The notes under the pieces were generated by a model. The model did not search any database. It saw nothing but the letters and a program-made list of their open reading frames with translations, and was not told where the DNA came from. A DNA stretch of 5,009 bases, taken from positions 1 through 5,009 of the forward strand of contig CAZUGV010000023.1 of the NCBI GenBank assembly GCA_964620425.1. The letters run 5' to 3'. The translations under genes were made by a program, and so were the position numbers. Below, one piece after another: positions 1-4,964 of this stretch; position 1 is the first letter of the stretch; each line of letters begins with the position of its first letter. This DNA comes from DASXUG01 sp964620425. Its GTDB lineage: Bacteria > Pseudomonadota > Gammaproteobacteria > Burkholderiales > Methylophilaceae.

Positions 1-333
1 CAAGTCGATTTGAGCTTTTTTACCGTATTTGTTAGCAACGTCGATTACGCCTTTGATCGTACCGATGTCTGAAGTACCCAATACTGTACAGATATCTGCA
101 CCAGCTTTGTAGAATGGCTCAGCTTCGTAGAAGCCAGCGTCCATAGTTTTTAAGTCAACTAAGATTTTGTTGTTTGGGAATTTAGCGCGCAATGTTTCAA
201 GCAATTTGATGCCGTTGTGCTTGATGCATGGTGTGCCGATTTCCAAAATGTCAACGTGTGGAGCTACTGTTGTAGCTAAAGCCACTGTTGCGTCAAAATC
301 TAATGAATCTAATGCCATTTGTGTTAATGCCAT
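1..333 (-). CDS. hxlA: 3-hexulose-6-phosphate synthase, N-terminal 111 residues (cut by window edge)
   Basis: Also called hps or rmpA. The enzyme condenses formaldehyde with ribulose 5-phosphate to D-arabino-hex-3-ulose 6-phosphate, the first step of the RuMP cycle, in the cytoplasm. The visible part is the first half of a roughly 210-residue TIM-barrel protein of the orotidine-5'-phosphate decarboxylase superfamily. Family active-site acids and lysine are all seen: Asp9 in MALDSLD-like strand 1, Glu31 in EIGTP, and Asp60, Lys62 and Asp65 in DLKTMDAG, followed by the phosphate-barrel strand GADICTVLG at 78-86. The ATG at 333 follows a strong GGAGG at 341-345. The gene lies downstream of transaldolase on the same strand with its own likely promoter. 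The related 3-keto-L-gulonate-6-phosphate decarboxylase shares this fold, but the EIGTP and DLKTMDAG context and the transaldolase neighbour favour hexulose-phosphate synthase. It continues past base 1 and is not a truncation. Confidence 0.93.
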   Translation of the reverse strand, partial: MALTQMALDSLDFDATVALATTVAPHVDILEIGTPCIKHNGIKLLETLRAKFPNNKILVDLKTMDAGFYEAEPFYKAGADICTVLGTSDIGTIKGVIDVANKYGKKAQIDL

Positions 334-340
334 GATATTT

Positions 341-345
341 CCTCC
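341..345 (-). promoter_or_regulatory. ribosome binding site of hxlA
   Basis: On the minus strand GGAGG lies 7 bases before the ATG at 333, in the context TTTGGAGGAAATATC. This near-perfect anti-16S match fixes the start codon and fits a highly expressed central-metabolism gene. Confidence 0.85.
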
Positions 346-407
346 AAAGGGTTTACATTGATACTACTTATTGAACTACTTACTTAAAACGGTACTTCAA
401 AAAATGA

Positions 408-426
408 AGCGCTATCTTATAGCGCT
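408..426 (-). promoter_or_regulatory. 8-bp perfect inverted repeat over the hxlA -10 box (operator or terminator)
   Basis: AGCGCTAT and ATAGCGCT are perfect inverted arms with a 3-base centre, and they enclose the likely -10 hexamer (416-421). As DNA this could be an operator blocking RNA polymerase. As RNA on the minus strand, the stem is followed by TCATTTTTT, so it could instead be an intrinsic terminator for transaldolase. The sequence alone does not decide between these readings, and both may apply. Confidence 0.5.
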
Positions 427-443
427 ATCATACCTAATGTCAA
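416..443 (-). promoter_or_regulatory. sigma-70-like promoter for hxlA
   Basis: On the minus strand a perfect -35 hexamer TTGACA (443-438) is followed after 16 bases by TATAAG (421-416), which matches TATAAT at five of six positions. The expected transcript start is near 409, giving a leader of about 75 nt before the hxlA ATG. The -35 box begins directly after an 11-bp hairpin, and the -10 box lies inside an 8-bp inverted repeat. This is the best promoter in the window by sequence, but it is unproven. It would let hxlA be expressed independently of transaldolase. Confidence 0.65.
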
Positions 444-474
444 CGCTCATTAGCATGTTTCACGCTAATGAGCG
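444..474 (-). terminator. 11-bp perfect hairpin after transaldolase
   Basis: CGCTCATTAGC (444-454) and GCTAATGAGCG (464-474) pair perfectly around a 9-base loop, 28 bases after the transaldolase stop codon. There is no T-tract after the stem on either strand, so a classical intrinsic terminator is not fully supported. It may instead stabilise the 3' end of the tal mRNA, or terminate together with the smaller hairpin at 408-426 and its T-run. Confidence 0.45.
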
Positions 475-502
475 ATTTGGCACTATTTTGATGCTTAACT
501 GA

Positions 503-1456
503 TTACAGTTTTGCTGCTAACGCTGCTTCAAGTTTGTTTTGGTCAGCTACGAAACCGCGAATGCCTTCAGCTAATTTTTCTGTCGCCATTGGGTCTTGGT
601 TTAACTCAAAACGGAACTCTTCTTCAGTCATTTTAGCTGGGGCTTCTTTTGTTTTGCCGCCGTCTTTTAATACTTGAACTAAAGTACCTTCAGTTGCAGC
701 CAAATCTTGCAATAAGTTTGGTGAAACTGTTAAGCGATCACAACCAGCTAAAGCGATTAACTCGCCTGTGTTGCGGAATGAAGCGCCCATTACAACAGTT
801 TTGTAACCGTGTTCTTTGTAGTATTGGTAGATAGCACGAACTGAAACTACACCTGGGTCAGTTTCTTGTGTGTAGTTTTCTGTTGGGTTTTTAGCTTTGT
901 ACCAGTCTAAGATACGGCCAACGAATGGAGAGATTAAGAATACGCCAGCCTCTGCACAAGCACGTGCTTGGCCGAAACCGAACAACAATGTGAGGTTACA
1001 TTGGATGCCTTCTTTTTCTAAGATTTCGCCAGCTTTAATGCCTTCCCATGTTGATGCTAATTTAATCAACACGCGGTCTTTGCTGATGCCTGATTCTGCG
1101 TAAAGTGCGATCAATTTACGGCCTTTAGCCACCATTGCATCTAAGTTGAATGATAAGCGAGCATCTACTTCTGTAGAGATGCGGCCTGGCACCACTTTAG
1201 TGATTTCTGTACCGATTAACACCGCTAATTTATCCGCTGCGTTTTCGATTTGTTGCTCTTTTGAGCCACCTTGTGCTTTTGCGTAAGCAATCGCAGTTTC
1301 AATTAAAGGTGCGTATTCTGGGATTTGACTTGCTTTTAATACAAGTGATGGGTTTGTGGTTGCGTCGACTGGTTTAACGCTTTTGATTGCTTCTACGTCG
1401 CCTGTATCTGCAACGATAGTAGTCATGCTTTTAAGTTGGTCCAATAAATTCGCCAT
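503..1456 (-). CDS. tal: transaldolase (TalB type)
   Basis: Transfers a dihydroxyacetone unit between sedoheptulose 7-phosphate or fructose 6-phosphate and aldose acceptors. In RuMP methylotrophs it serves the rearrangement phase that regenerates ribulose 5-phosphate. The 317-residue length equals that of E. coli TalB, and the two align along the whole protein as I recall it. Catalytic Lys132, the Schiff-base lysine, sits in LIKLASTW. Asp17 lies in VADTGD, Asn35 in DATTNPS, and Glu96 in GRISTEVDARLS. Further conserved blocks are CNLTLLFGFGQARACAEAG (about 153-171), ISPFVGRILDWYK and MGASFRN. The start is supported by GGAGGA at 1461-1466. The gene stands between ppk2 and hxlA on the same strand, with 219 and 169 bp gaps, so each may have its own promoter. 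The gene appears complete. Confidence 0.97.
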   Translation of the reverse strand: MANLLDQLKSMTTIVADTGDVEAIKSVKPVDATTNPSLVLKASQIPEYAPLIETAIAYAKAQGGSKEQQIENAADKLAVLIGTEITKVVPGRISTEVDARLSFNLDAMVAKGRKLIALYAESGISKDRVLIKLASTWEGIKAGEILEKEGIQCNLTLLFGFGQARACAEAGVFLISPFVGRILDWYKAKNPTENYTQETDPGVVSVRAIYQYYKEHGYKTVVMGASFRNTGELIALAGCDRLTVSPNLLQDLAATEGTLVQVLKDGGKTKEAPAKMTEEEFRFELNQDPMATEKLAEGIRGFVADQNKLEAALAAKL

Positions 1457-1460
1457 AGTT

Positions 1461-1466
1461 TCCTCC
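1461..1466 (-). promoter_or_regulatory. ribosome binding site of tal
   Basis: On the minus strand GGAGGA lies 4 bases before the ATG at 1456, in the context CTCGGAGGAAACTATG. It resembles the hxlA site and confirms the chosen start. Confidence 0.85.
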
Positions 1467-1512
1467 GAGTTTTAACTGTAAATCGACTAAATTTCTAACT
1501 AACAATAGGTTT

Positions 1513-1549
1513 TAGCAAGAACTTGCTAGTTAACTTCAACCCACTTCAA
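1513..1549 (-). promoter_or_regulatory. possible regulatory region upstream of tal: dyad plus tandem direct repeat
   Basis: Within the 219-bp gap before tal (1457-1675) two structures stand out. A 7-bp perfect inverted repeat TAGCAAG/CTTGCTA with a 2-base centre lies at 1513-1528. Two copies of TTGAAGT (minus strand) lie at 1533-1539 and 1543-1549, exactly 10 bases apart, about one helical turn. Such pairs are common as activator or repressor half-sites, but no factor is identifiable. I found no convincing -35/-10 pair in this gap, and no clear terminator for ppk2. Confidence 0.3.
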
Positions 1550-1675
1550 TACCGCTCTGTAATTAATCCAGCGTAATCAAATAGCTGTGATTTGTTACAA
1601 AAGCTTCATAAATTTGAACCCGTGAGTATAACTCAAAAAATCAACAACTGTATGTAAGTATGATGACAAGCCGAA

Positions 1676-2494
1676 TTAATCTTCAATTTTGATGTTTTTA
1701 TACTCGTCTGGTACTGGTGGATAGCTTAAATTTAAACTTTTGAGTGCGTTAAGTAATAGGCGCGAAACCATTAAATTGCGGTTGGTTTTTGAATCTGCGG
1801 GTATCACGTACCAAGGCGCATATTTGGTGGATGTTGCCGCCAACGCTTGCTCGTAGGCTTGCATGTATTGCGGCCATAGTTTGCGCTCTGCTAAATCTTT
1901 AGGGTTGAATTTCCATGTTTTTGTGGGGTCGGTCAGGCGCTCTTGCATGCGTACTTGTTGTTCTTCTTTTGAAAGGTGCAAATAGCATTTGATGATGGTT
2001 GTGCCAGTTTCTGTCAGCATACGTTCAAAATCGTTAATTTGCGCGTAGCGGCGTTTGCACTCTGCATCGTCTATCCAATTGTGTACTTTGACTATCAAGA
2101 CATCTTCATAATGGCTGCGGTTAAACACCACCAGCTCGCCCGCTTTGGGCACTTGGGCGTGTACGCGCCATAGATAATCGTGCGCAAGCTCTTCTAAACT
2201 GGGGGCTTTAAAACTCACTGCGCGTGAGTTGCGCGGGTTGCAGCCTGTTAATAGCTGGCTAATGGTGCCGTCTTTGCCGCTGGCATCTATTCCTTGAGCA
2301 ATCACTAATACTTTATGCTTGCCTTGTGCGTGCAAAATATCTTGCAGGGCGCGAATTTCAGCCGCGATTTTCTCAAGCTCTGCTAAATCTGAAGCTTTAT
2401 CGCCATTGCGCTGAGATTTATCTTTGGGGTCAAACGCGCCCAACGAAAAACCCGATGCGACAAGGTATTGATCTAAATTGCTGGGCTTTGCCAT
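1676..2494 (-). CDS. ppk2: polyphosphate kinase 2 family protein (class III-like polyphosphate:nucleotide phosphotransferase)
   Basis: PPK2 enzymes transfer phosphate between inorganic polyphosphate and nucleotides. Class III members can phosphorylate AMP and ADP, linking polyphosphate stores to the energy charge. The 272-residue protein has a P-loop kinase fold. Walker A is GIDASGKDGT (68-77), and DYLWRVHAQVP (106-116) and FNRSHYEDVL (124-133, Walker B region) are family signatures. A lid segment rich in Arg and Lys spans about 179-208 (RMQERL to ERKLWPQY), and STKYAPWYVIPAD lies at 222-234. Length and motif order match the Meiothermus ruber class III enzyme as I recall it, rather than two-domain class II proteins. 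Class is inferred, not proven. The ribosome site is weak (AGGA just before the ATG). The gene starts 34 bp after the intI stop codon on the same strand. Confidence 0.9.
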   Translation of the reverse strand: MAKPSNLDQYLVASGFSLGAFDPKDKSQRNGDKASDLAELEKIAAEIRALQDILHAQGKHKVLVIAQGIDASGKDGTISQLLTGCNPRNSRAVSFKAPSLEELAHDYLWRVHAQVPKAGELVVFNRSHYEDVLIVKVHNWIDDAECKRRYAQINDFERMLTETGTTIIKCYLHLSKEEQQVRMQERLTDPTKTWKFNPKDLAERKLWPQYMQAYEQALAATSTKYAPWYVIPADSKTNRNLMVSRLLLNALKSLNLSYPPVPDEYKNIKIED

Positions 2495-2528
2495 GATCCT
2501 GCTTTCTTCGATTGGGGGAGTCGCTGAA

Positions 2529-3545
2529 TTACTCCGCTGTTAAATGGTCTAGCGGGCTATTGACGCCATGCCCACCTTTGTTCAACACGTGGGTGTAAAT
2601 CATGGTGGTTGCCACATCGCTATGCCCCAATAACTCTTGCACGGTGCGAATGTCATAGCCGCTTTCAAGCAAATGGGTGGCAAAGCTGTGGCGCAACGTA
2701 TGTGGTGTGGCGGGCTTGGTGAGGCCAGCGTCTACCACCGCTTGGCGAACCGCGCGTTGAATTGCTTGATCTTGCACGTGGTGACGCCTGGTAACAGCAT
2801 TGCCTTGTTCATCCATACTGCGTGGGTCAATCGACAATTTGCCCGTAGGGAAAATATATTGCCAAGCCCAATCGCGTGCGGCGTACGGGTATTTTTTTGC
2901 CAACGCTTGCGGCATATACACCTCGCCATAACCGTTTGCTAAATCAGATTCATGCAAAGCTTTTACTTTGATCAAATGTGCTTTCAGGGGCGCAATCACG
3001 CTTTTGGGTAACATGGTGATTCTATCCTTAAAGCCCTTTCCATCACGTATCAAAATTTGTTTGCGAGAAAAATCCACATCTTTTACCCGCAAGCGCAACG
3101 CCTCTAAAATGCGCATGCCTGTGCCATACAATAGGCTAACAATTAAATGATGCGTGCCCTCTAGCTGCTTTAAAATGGCCTGCACTTCTTGCGGGGTTAA
3201 CACCACCGGCAAACGTTTAGGCGTTTTGGCATGCTCAATATCATTGAGCCAAGGCAGTTCAGCACCTAACACCTCTTTATATAAAAACAACAAAGCACTT
3301 TTGGCTTGGTTTTGCGTACTCGCCGCCACCTTGCCATGCACGGCTAAATGCGTTAAAAATTGCTCCACCTCTGCCGCGCCTAGGTCTTTCGGGTGCTGCT
3401 TGTCAAAGTGCAAAATATAACGTTTAATCCACTCTACATAAGCCTGTTCGGTGCGAATGCTATAGTGCTTTAAGCGAATTTTTCCGCGCACTAAATCAAG
3501 CAGTTTCGGAGGTTCGGCGACTGATGGGCTATTTGACGGAAGCAT
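2529..3545 (-). CDS. intI: integron integrase (IntI, tyrosine recombinase)
   Basis: Catalyses recombination between attI and folded single-stranded attC sites, so cassettes are gained, lost and shuffled. The 338-residue protein has an N-terminal SAM-like DNA-binding domain (about 14-96) and a C-terminal catalytic domain. All catalytic residues of the tyrosine recombinases are seen: Arg145 (GTGMRILE), Lys170 (GKGFKDR), His282 and Arg285 (HTLRHSFATHLL), His308 (LLGHSD) and nucleophile Tyr317 (MIYTHV). The insertion that separates IntI from XerC/D is present at about 212-262, with ALAKKYP, DPRS and RRHH, so this is not a Xer or phage integrase. The gene has no frameshift and is probably active. 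It points away from the cassette array, with attI at its 5' side, the classical layout. The ATG at 3545 has only an A-rich, poor ribosome site (AAAAGAAAA), which would suit low expression. Confidence 0.96.
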   Translation of the reverse strand: MLPSNSPSVAEPPKLLDLVRGKIRLKHYSIRTEQAYVEWIKRYILHFDKQHPKDLGAAEVEQFLTHLAVHGKVAASTQNQAKSALLFLYKEVLGAELPWLNDIEHAKTPKRLPVVLTPQEVQAILKQLEGTHHLIVSLLYGTGMRILEALRLRVKDVDFSRKQILIRDGKGFKDRITMLPKSVIAPLKAHLIKVKALHESDLANGYGEVYMPQALAKKYPYAARDWAWQYIFPTGKLSIDPRSMDEQGNAVTRRHHVQDQAIQRAVRQAVVDAGLTKPATPHTLRHSFATHLLESGYDIRTVQELLGHSDVATTMIYTHVLNKGGHGVNSPLDHLTAE

Positions 3546-3590
3546 GATTTTCTTTTAGGTTGGCGTATAAAATAGTAACAATATGATTTT

Positions 3591-3617
3591 ATTATACACT
3601 TTGTCATTTATTTGCAA
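3591..3617 (-). promoter_or_regulatory. candidate intI promoter with perfect TATAAT
   Basis: On the minus strand a perfect TATAAT (3596-3591) lies about 45 bases before the intI start. The only -35-like hexamer is TTGCAA (3617-3612) at a short 15-base spacing. The strong -10 box makes this a plausible integrase promoter. No LexA-type CTGT-N8-ACAG box was found in 3546-3680, so SOS control is not supported here. A second minus-strand candidate lies upstream at 3624-3652. Confidence 0.4.
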
Positions 3618-3623
3618 CATAAA

Positions 3624-3652
3624 ATTCTGCTTGACGGAAAGTTTTGCGTCAA
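3624..3652 (-). promoter_or_regulatory. second candidate intI promoter, interlocked with the cassette promoter
   Basis: On the minus strand TTGACG (3652-3647) is followed after 17 bases by CAGAAT (3629-3624), four of six to consensus. Its -35 box falls inside the spacer of the plus-strand promoter at 3631-3659, and vice versa, because TTGACG occurs as a perfect inverted repeat with a 10-base centre. The weaker -10 box makes this less likely than a pure Pc reading. Confidence 0.3.
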
Positions 3653-3659
3653 ATAGGAT
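3631..3659 (+). promoter_or_regulatory. candidate cassette promoter Pc within the attI region
   Basis: TTGACG (3631-3636, five of six to consensus) and TAGGAT (3654-3659, four of six) are separated by an optimal 17 bases and point into the cassette array. The expected start near 3666 would leave a leader of only about 15 nt before the first cassette ORF at 3681, with no Shine-Dalgarno sequence. In other integrons Pc lies in intI or attI, so the place is right. Activity is inferred. Confidence 0.55.
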
Positions 3660-3671
3660 GCCTAATTTACG

Positions 3672-4316
3672 TTAGCCACAATGAACAACTCCTTCCAATT
3701 TGCTTTTGTTGTAGCTCTGGCAAGCCTAATCGGTGTACCAATATTGGCACCAATTTTTGCCTGGAAACTGTCCAAAGAAACGATAAATATTCAACGCAAG
3801 GTGTTGTTCACCTTAGTTGGTTACGTAGGTTTTGTTGCTGCGGCTCTCATATTGGGGTTTTCTTTTCGCAGTTATGAAATCAATCTTGTATTCACTGGCT
3901 TCACATACCTATGCTTTGGCGTGCTTGCGTTTTCAGTCTTTCGCATCAGGCCGAGCGTTTTAGGTATTTCACTAGGTGTTCTGGCTTCATTCCCAGTTCT
4001 AGTCGGCTTATTACTGGGTACTGGGGGCATTCTTGTTGTTACCTTTATTGTCGGAGACAGCATACCCATTTATGTTGGCTCCAATCAGGGCGCTACGTGT
4101 TACGTCAATTCGTTTGGGAACGCCACCACGGCAGATGGTGGCTATGATGTTACGATCAAAAGGCGCCTACCTGTAATTACCTTTGTTGAGCACACCATCA
4201 AAAAGGTAAGATTTACTAACCCAACATTCCCGCCAAGCGATGCGTGCAAATAAAGCACATTCGGCTAACCCATCCATCAAGCGGGACGCGCTAAAGCACG
4301 CCCCTTATGTCACACG
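3672..4316 (+). mobile_element. integron gene cassette 1 (645 bp)
   Basis: Bounded by the crossover points of two GTTAGCC core sites (3671 and 4316). It holds one ORF (3681-4253) that fills nearly the whole unit, with 9 bases before the start codon and 9 between the stop codon and the attC. This compact one-ORF layout is that of a typical promoterless cassette. It is the cassette next to attI, hence the best placed for expression and probably the most recently inserted or rearranged. Confidence 0.88.
3681..4253 (+). CDS. multi-pass membrane protein of unknown function (cassette 1)
   Basis: I do not recognise this 190-residue family. It has hydrophobic segments at about 5-28, 41-60, 68-87 and 92-125; the last is long enough for two helices with a glycine-rich turn (LLLGTGGIL). 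Four or five membrane spans are followed by a polar tail of about 65 residues (126-190) with Cys140 and Cys189, which could form a disulfide if the tail is outside the cytoplasm. Basic residues between spans 1 and 2 (WKLSKETINIQRK) suggest that loop is cytoplasmic. There is no Shine-Dalgarno sequence before ATG 3681, so translation may be near-leaderless from Pc. Its position between attI and attC and the absence of any comparable plus-strand ORF support it as a real cassette gene. No function can be assigned. Confidence 0.8.
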   Translation: MNNSFQFAFVVALASLIGVPILAPIFAWKLSKETINIQRKVLFTLVGYVGFVAAALILGFSFRSYEINLVFTGFTYLCFGVLAFSVFRIRPSVLGISLGVLASFPVLVGLLLGTGGILVVTFIVGDSIPIYVGSNQGATCYVNSFGNATTADGGYDVTIKRRLPVITFVEHTIKKVRFTNPTFPPSDACK

Positions 4317-4322
4317 TTAGCC
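4263..4322 (+). repeat. attC: attC1 recombination site (60 bp)
   Basis: R'' GGCTAAC (4263-4269) and R' GTTAGCC (4316-4322) are perfectly complementary. Inside, after unpaired spacers of 5 and 6 nt, 4275-4285 pairs with 4301-4309 over 9 bp, leaving C4278 and C4282 unpaired. A4286 is then also unpaired before a short stem (4287-4291 with 4296-4300, one mismatch) capped by TAAA. On the bottom strand these extrahelical bases are G, G and T, the kind IntI uses to choose the recombining strand. This is a textbook folded attC with a very small variable terminal structure. Confidence 0.95.
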
Positions 4323-4958
4323 ACTACAAATTAAGCCATGGAACTGACAGCAGAGGCATTGAAAAAAACCGAAACGCTCCTGACTGAAATAAATACTCAG
4401 TCAGATCGTGGGGTTGCCATAATTGGAATGGCATTGCTCGAAGAAGAATTACAAGCAGCAATTATTTCTTTTCTTGAAGATGATAAAAAATCATCAGAAA
4501 GGCTTTTCGGTCGAAGCGGGCCACTGTCTAACCTATCTTCAAAAATTGACCTTGCTCGCCTGCTTGGCATGTCCAGTAAGGCTATTACATCTGATCTACA
4601 CATCCTTCGAGAAATACGCAATGAGTTTGCGCATTCCGTAACATCAAAAGATGCGTCAATCCTTAGCTTTAATTCTCCACACATTAAAGATAAATGTTTG
4701 GCACTACAGTGTGTCGCACACGAATCCATTTCAGAACCAAGAGTTGCGTTCATTCGCGCATTTGCAATCTTAAATGCTGATTTTTATACACACAGATTTT
4801 TCAGCCAAAAAGTTTCATCAGGTGGTTGCGTGGTGGCAAAAATTGAAACAGGCGGCTAACCCATCAATCAAGCGGGACTGGCGAAAGCGCGCTTCGATGA
4901 TACAATTTTCATTAACGAGGGTTGAGCCACCAATGTCGCCAGCCCCTTATTTCATACG
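4317..4958 (+). mobile_element. integron gene cassette 2 (642 bp)
   Basis: Runs from the crossover in attC1 to the crossover in attC2 and holds one plus-strand ORF (4338-4859). The ORF's TAA stop codon is part of the GGCTAAC box of attC2, so gene and recombination site overlap. The attC2 occupies about a sixth of the unit. No internal promoter was recognised, so expression probably depends on Pc through cassette 1. Confidence 0.88.
4338..4859 (+). CDS. MltR-like (mannitol operon repressor family) helical protein (cassette 2)
   Basis: The 173-residue protein resembles the MltR family, named for the E. coli mannitol operon repressor. Shared blocks are DRGVAIIGMALLEEELQAAI (23-42), SGPLSNLSSKIDLARLLGM (60-78) and LHILREIRNEFAHS (87-100). 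The pattern GPL-x-x-L-S-x-(K/R)-(I/L)-x-L-x-x-x-LG followed by LRE-x-x-N-x-x-x-H/AH aligns with MltR from memory. The protein is predicted all-helical, with no membrane segment and no recognisable helix-turn-helix, so a DNA-binding role should not be assumed from the family name. R94-N95-x3-H99 also fits the RX4H pattern of HEPN-type domains. There is no ribosome site before ATG 4338, 15 bases after the core site. The last residues (KIETGG) are encoded up to the attC and are probably not conserved. There are no sugar-alcohol genes nearby. Confidence 0.72.
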   Translation: MELTAEALKKTETLLTEINTQSDRGVAIIGMALLEEELQAAIISFLEDDKKSSERLFGRSGPLSNLSSKIDLARLLGMSSKAITSDLHILREIRNEFAHSVTSKDASILSFNSPHIKDKCLALQCVAHESISEPRVAFIRAFAILNADFYTHRFFSQKVSSGGCVVAKIETGG

Positions 4959-4964
4959 TTAGCG
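4854..4964 (+). repeat. attC: attC2 recombination site (111 bp)
   Basis: R'' GGCTAAC (4854-4860) faces R' GTTAGCG (4958-4964); the outermost pair is lost because the last R' bases come from cassette 3. Spacers of 5 and 6 nt are followed by a 9-bp arm, 4866-4876 with 4943-4951, leaving C4869 and C4873 unpaired. A4877 is then unpaired, and a perfect 7-bp stem follows (4878-4884 with 4936-4942, CTGGCGA/TCGCCAG). The plan is the same as in attC1, but the terminal structure (4885-4935) is 51 nt and starts with the palindrome AAGCGCGCTT. Confidence 0.93.

Larger units (their letters stand above)
3612..3677 (+). other. attI: attI recombination site (primary integron attachment site)
   Basis: The junction of intI with the first cassette carries a core site GTTAGCC at 3671-3677, identical to the core of attC1. 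Cleavage is expected after G3671. An imperfect inverted partner GCCTAAT (3660-3666) lies 4 bases upstream and would be the L box of the simple site. The left limit is uncertain; accessory integrase sites may extend to about 3612. The last six bases (3672-3677) belong to cassette 1. Confidence 0.75.

Noticed and set aside
1620..1675. Intrinsic terminator for ppk2
   Set aside because: A T-run is present on the minus strand, but no stable hairpin precedes it; the only nearby dyad (GAGT-ATA-ACTC) is too short.
2637..2942. 101-codon plus-strand ORF antisense to intI
   Set aside because: It lies wholly inside the intact intI coding region, shows no recognisable motif and has no ribosome site; it is a shadow frame.
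3546..3680. LexA/SOS box controlling intI
   Set aside because: No CTGT-N8-ACAG-like palindrome was found in the interval, so SOS control as in some other integrons cannot be claimed.
3644..3877. 77-codon plus-strand ORF overlapping attI and the cassette 1 gene
   Set aside because: It spans the attI junction in another frame, so cassette exchange would disrupt it, and the frame starting at 3681 has clear membrane-protein character.
4397..4753. 118-codon minus-strand ORF antisense to the cassette 2 gene
   Set aside because: It opposes an ORF with MltR-family motifs, has Ser/Arg-rich low-information composition and no start signal; a shadow frame.
4774..4962. 62-codon plus-strand ORF crossing attC2
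   Set aside because: It overlaps the end of the MltR-like gene and reads through the recombination site; the reading frame ending in attC at the GGCTAAC box is the normal cassette layout.
4263..4964. CRISPR array or simple interspersed repeat
   Set aside because: The two similar repeats are 60 and 111 bp, about 530 bp apart, with inverted rather than uniform direct structure; they are attC sites.
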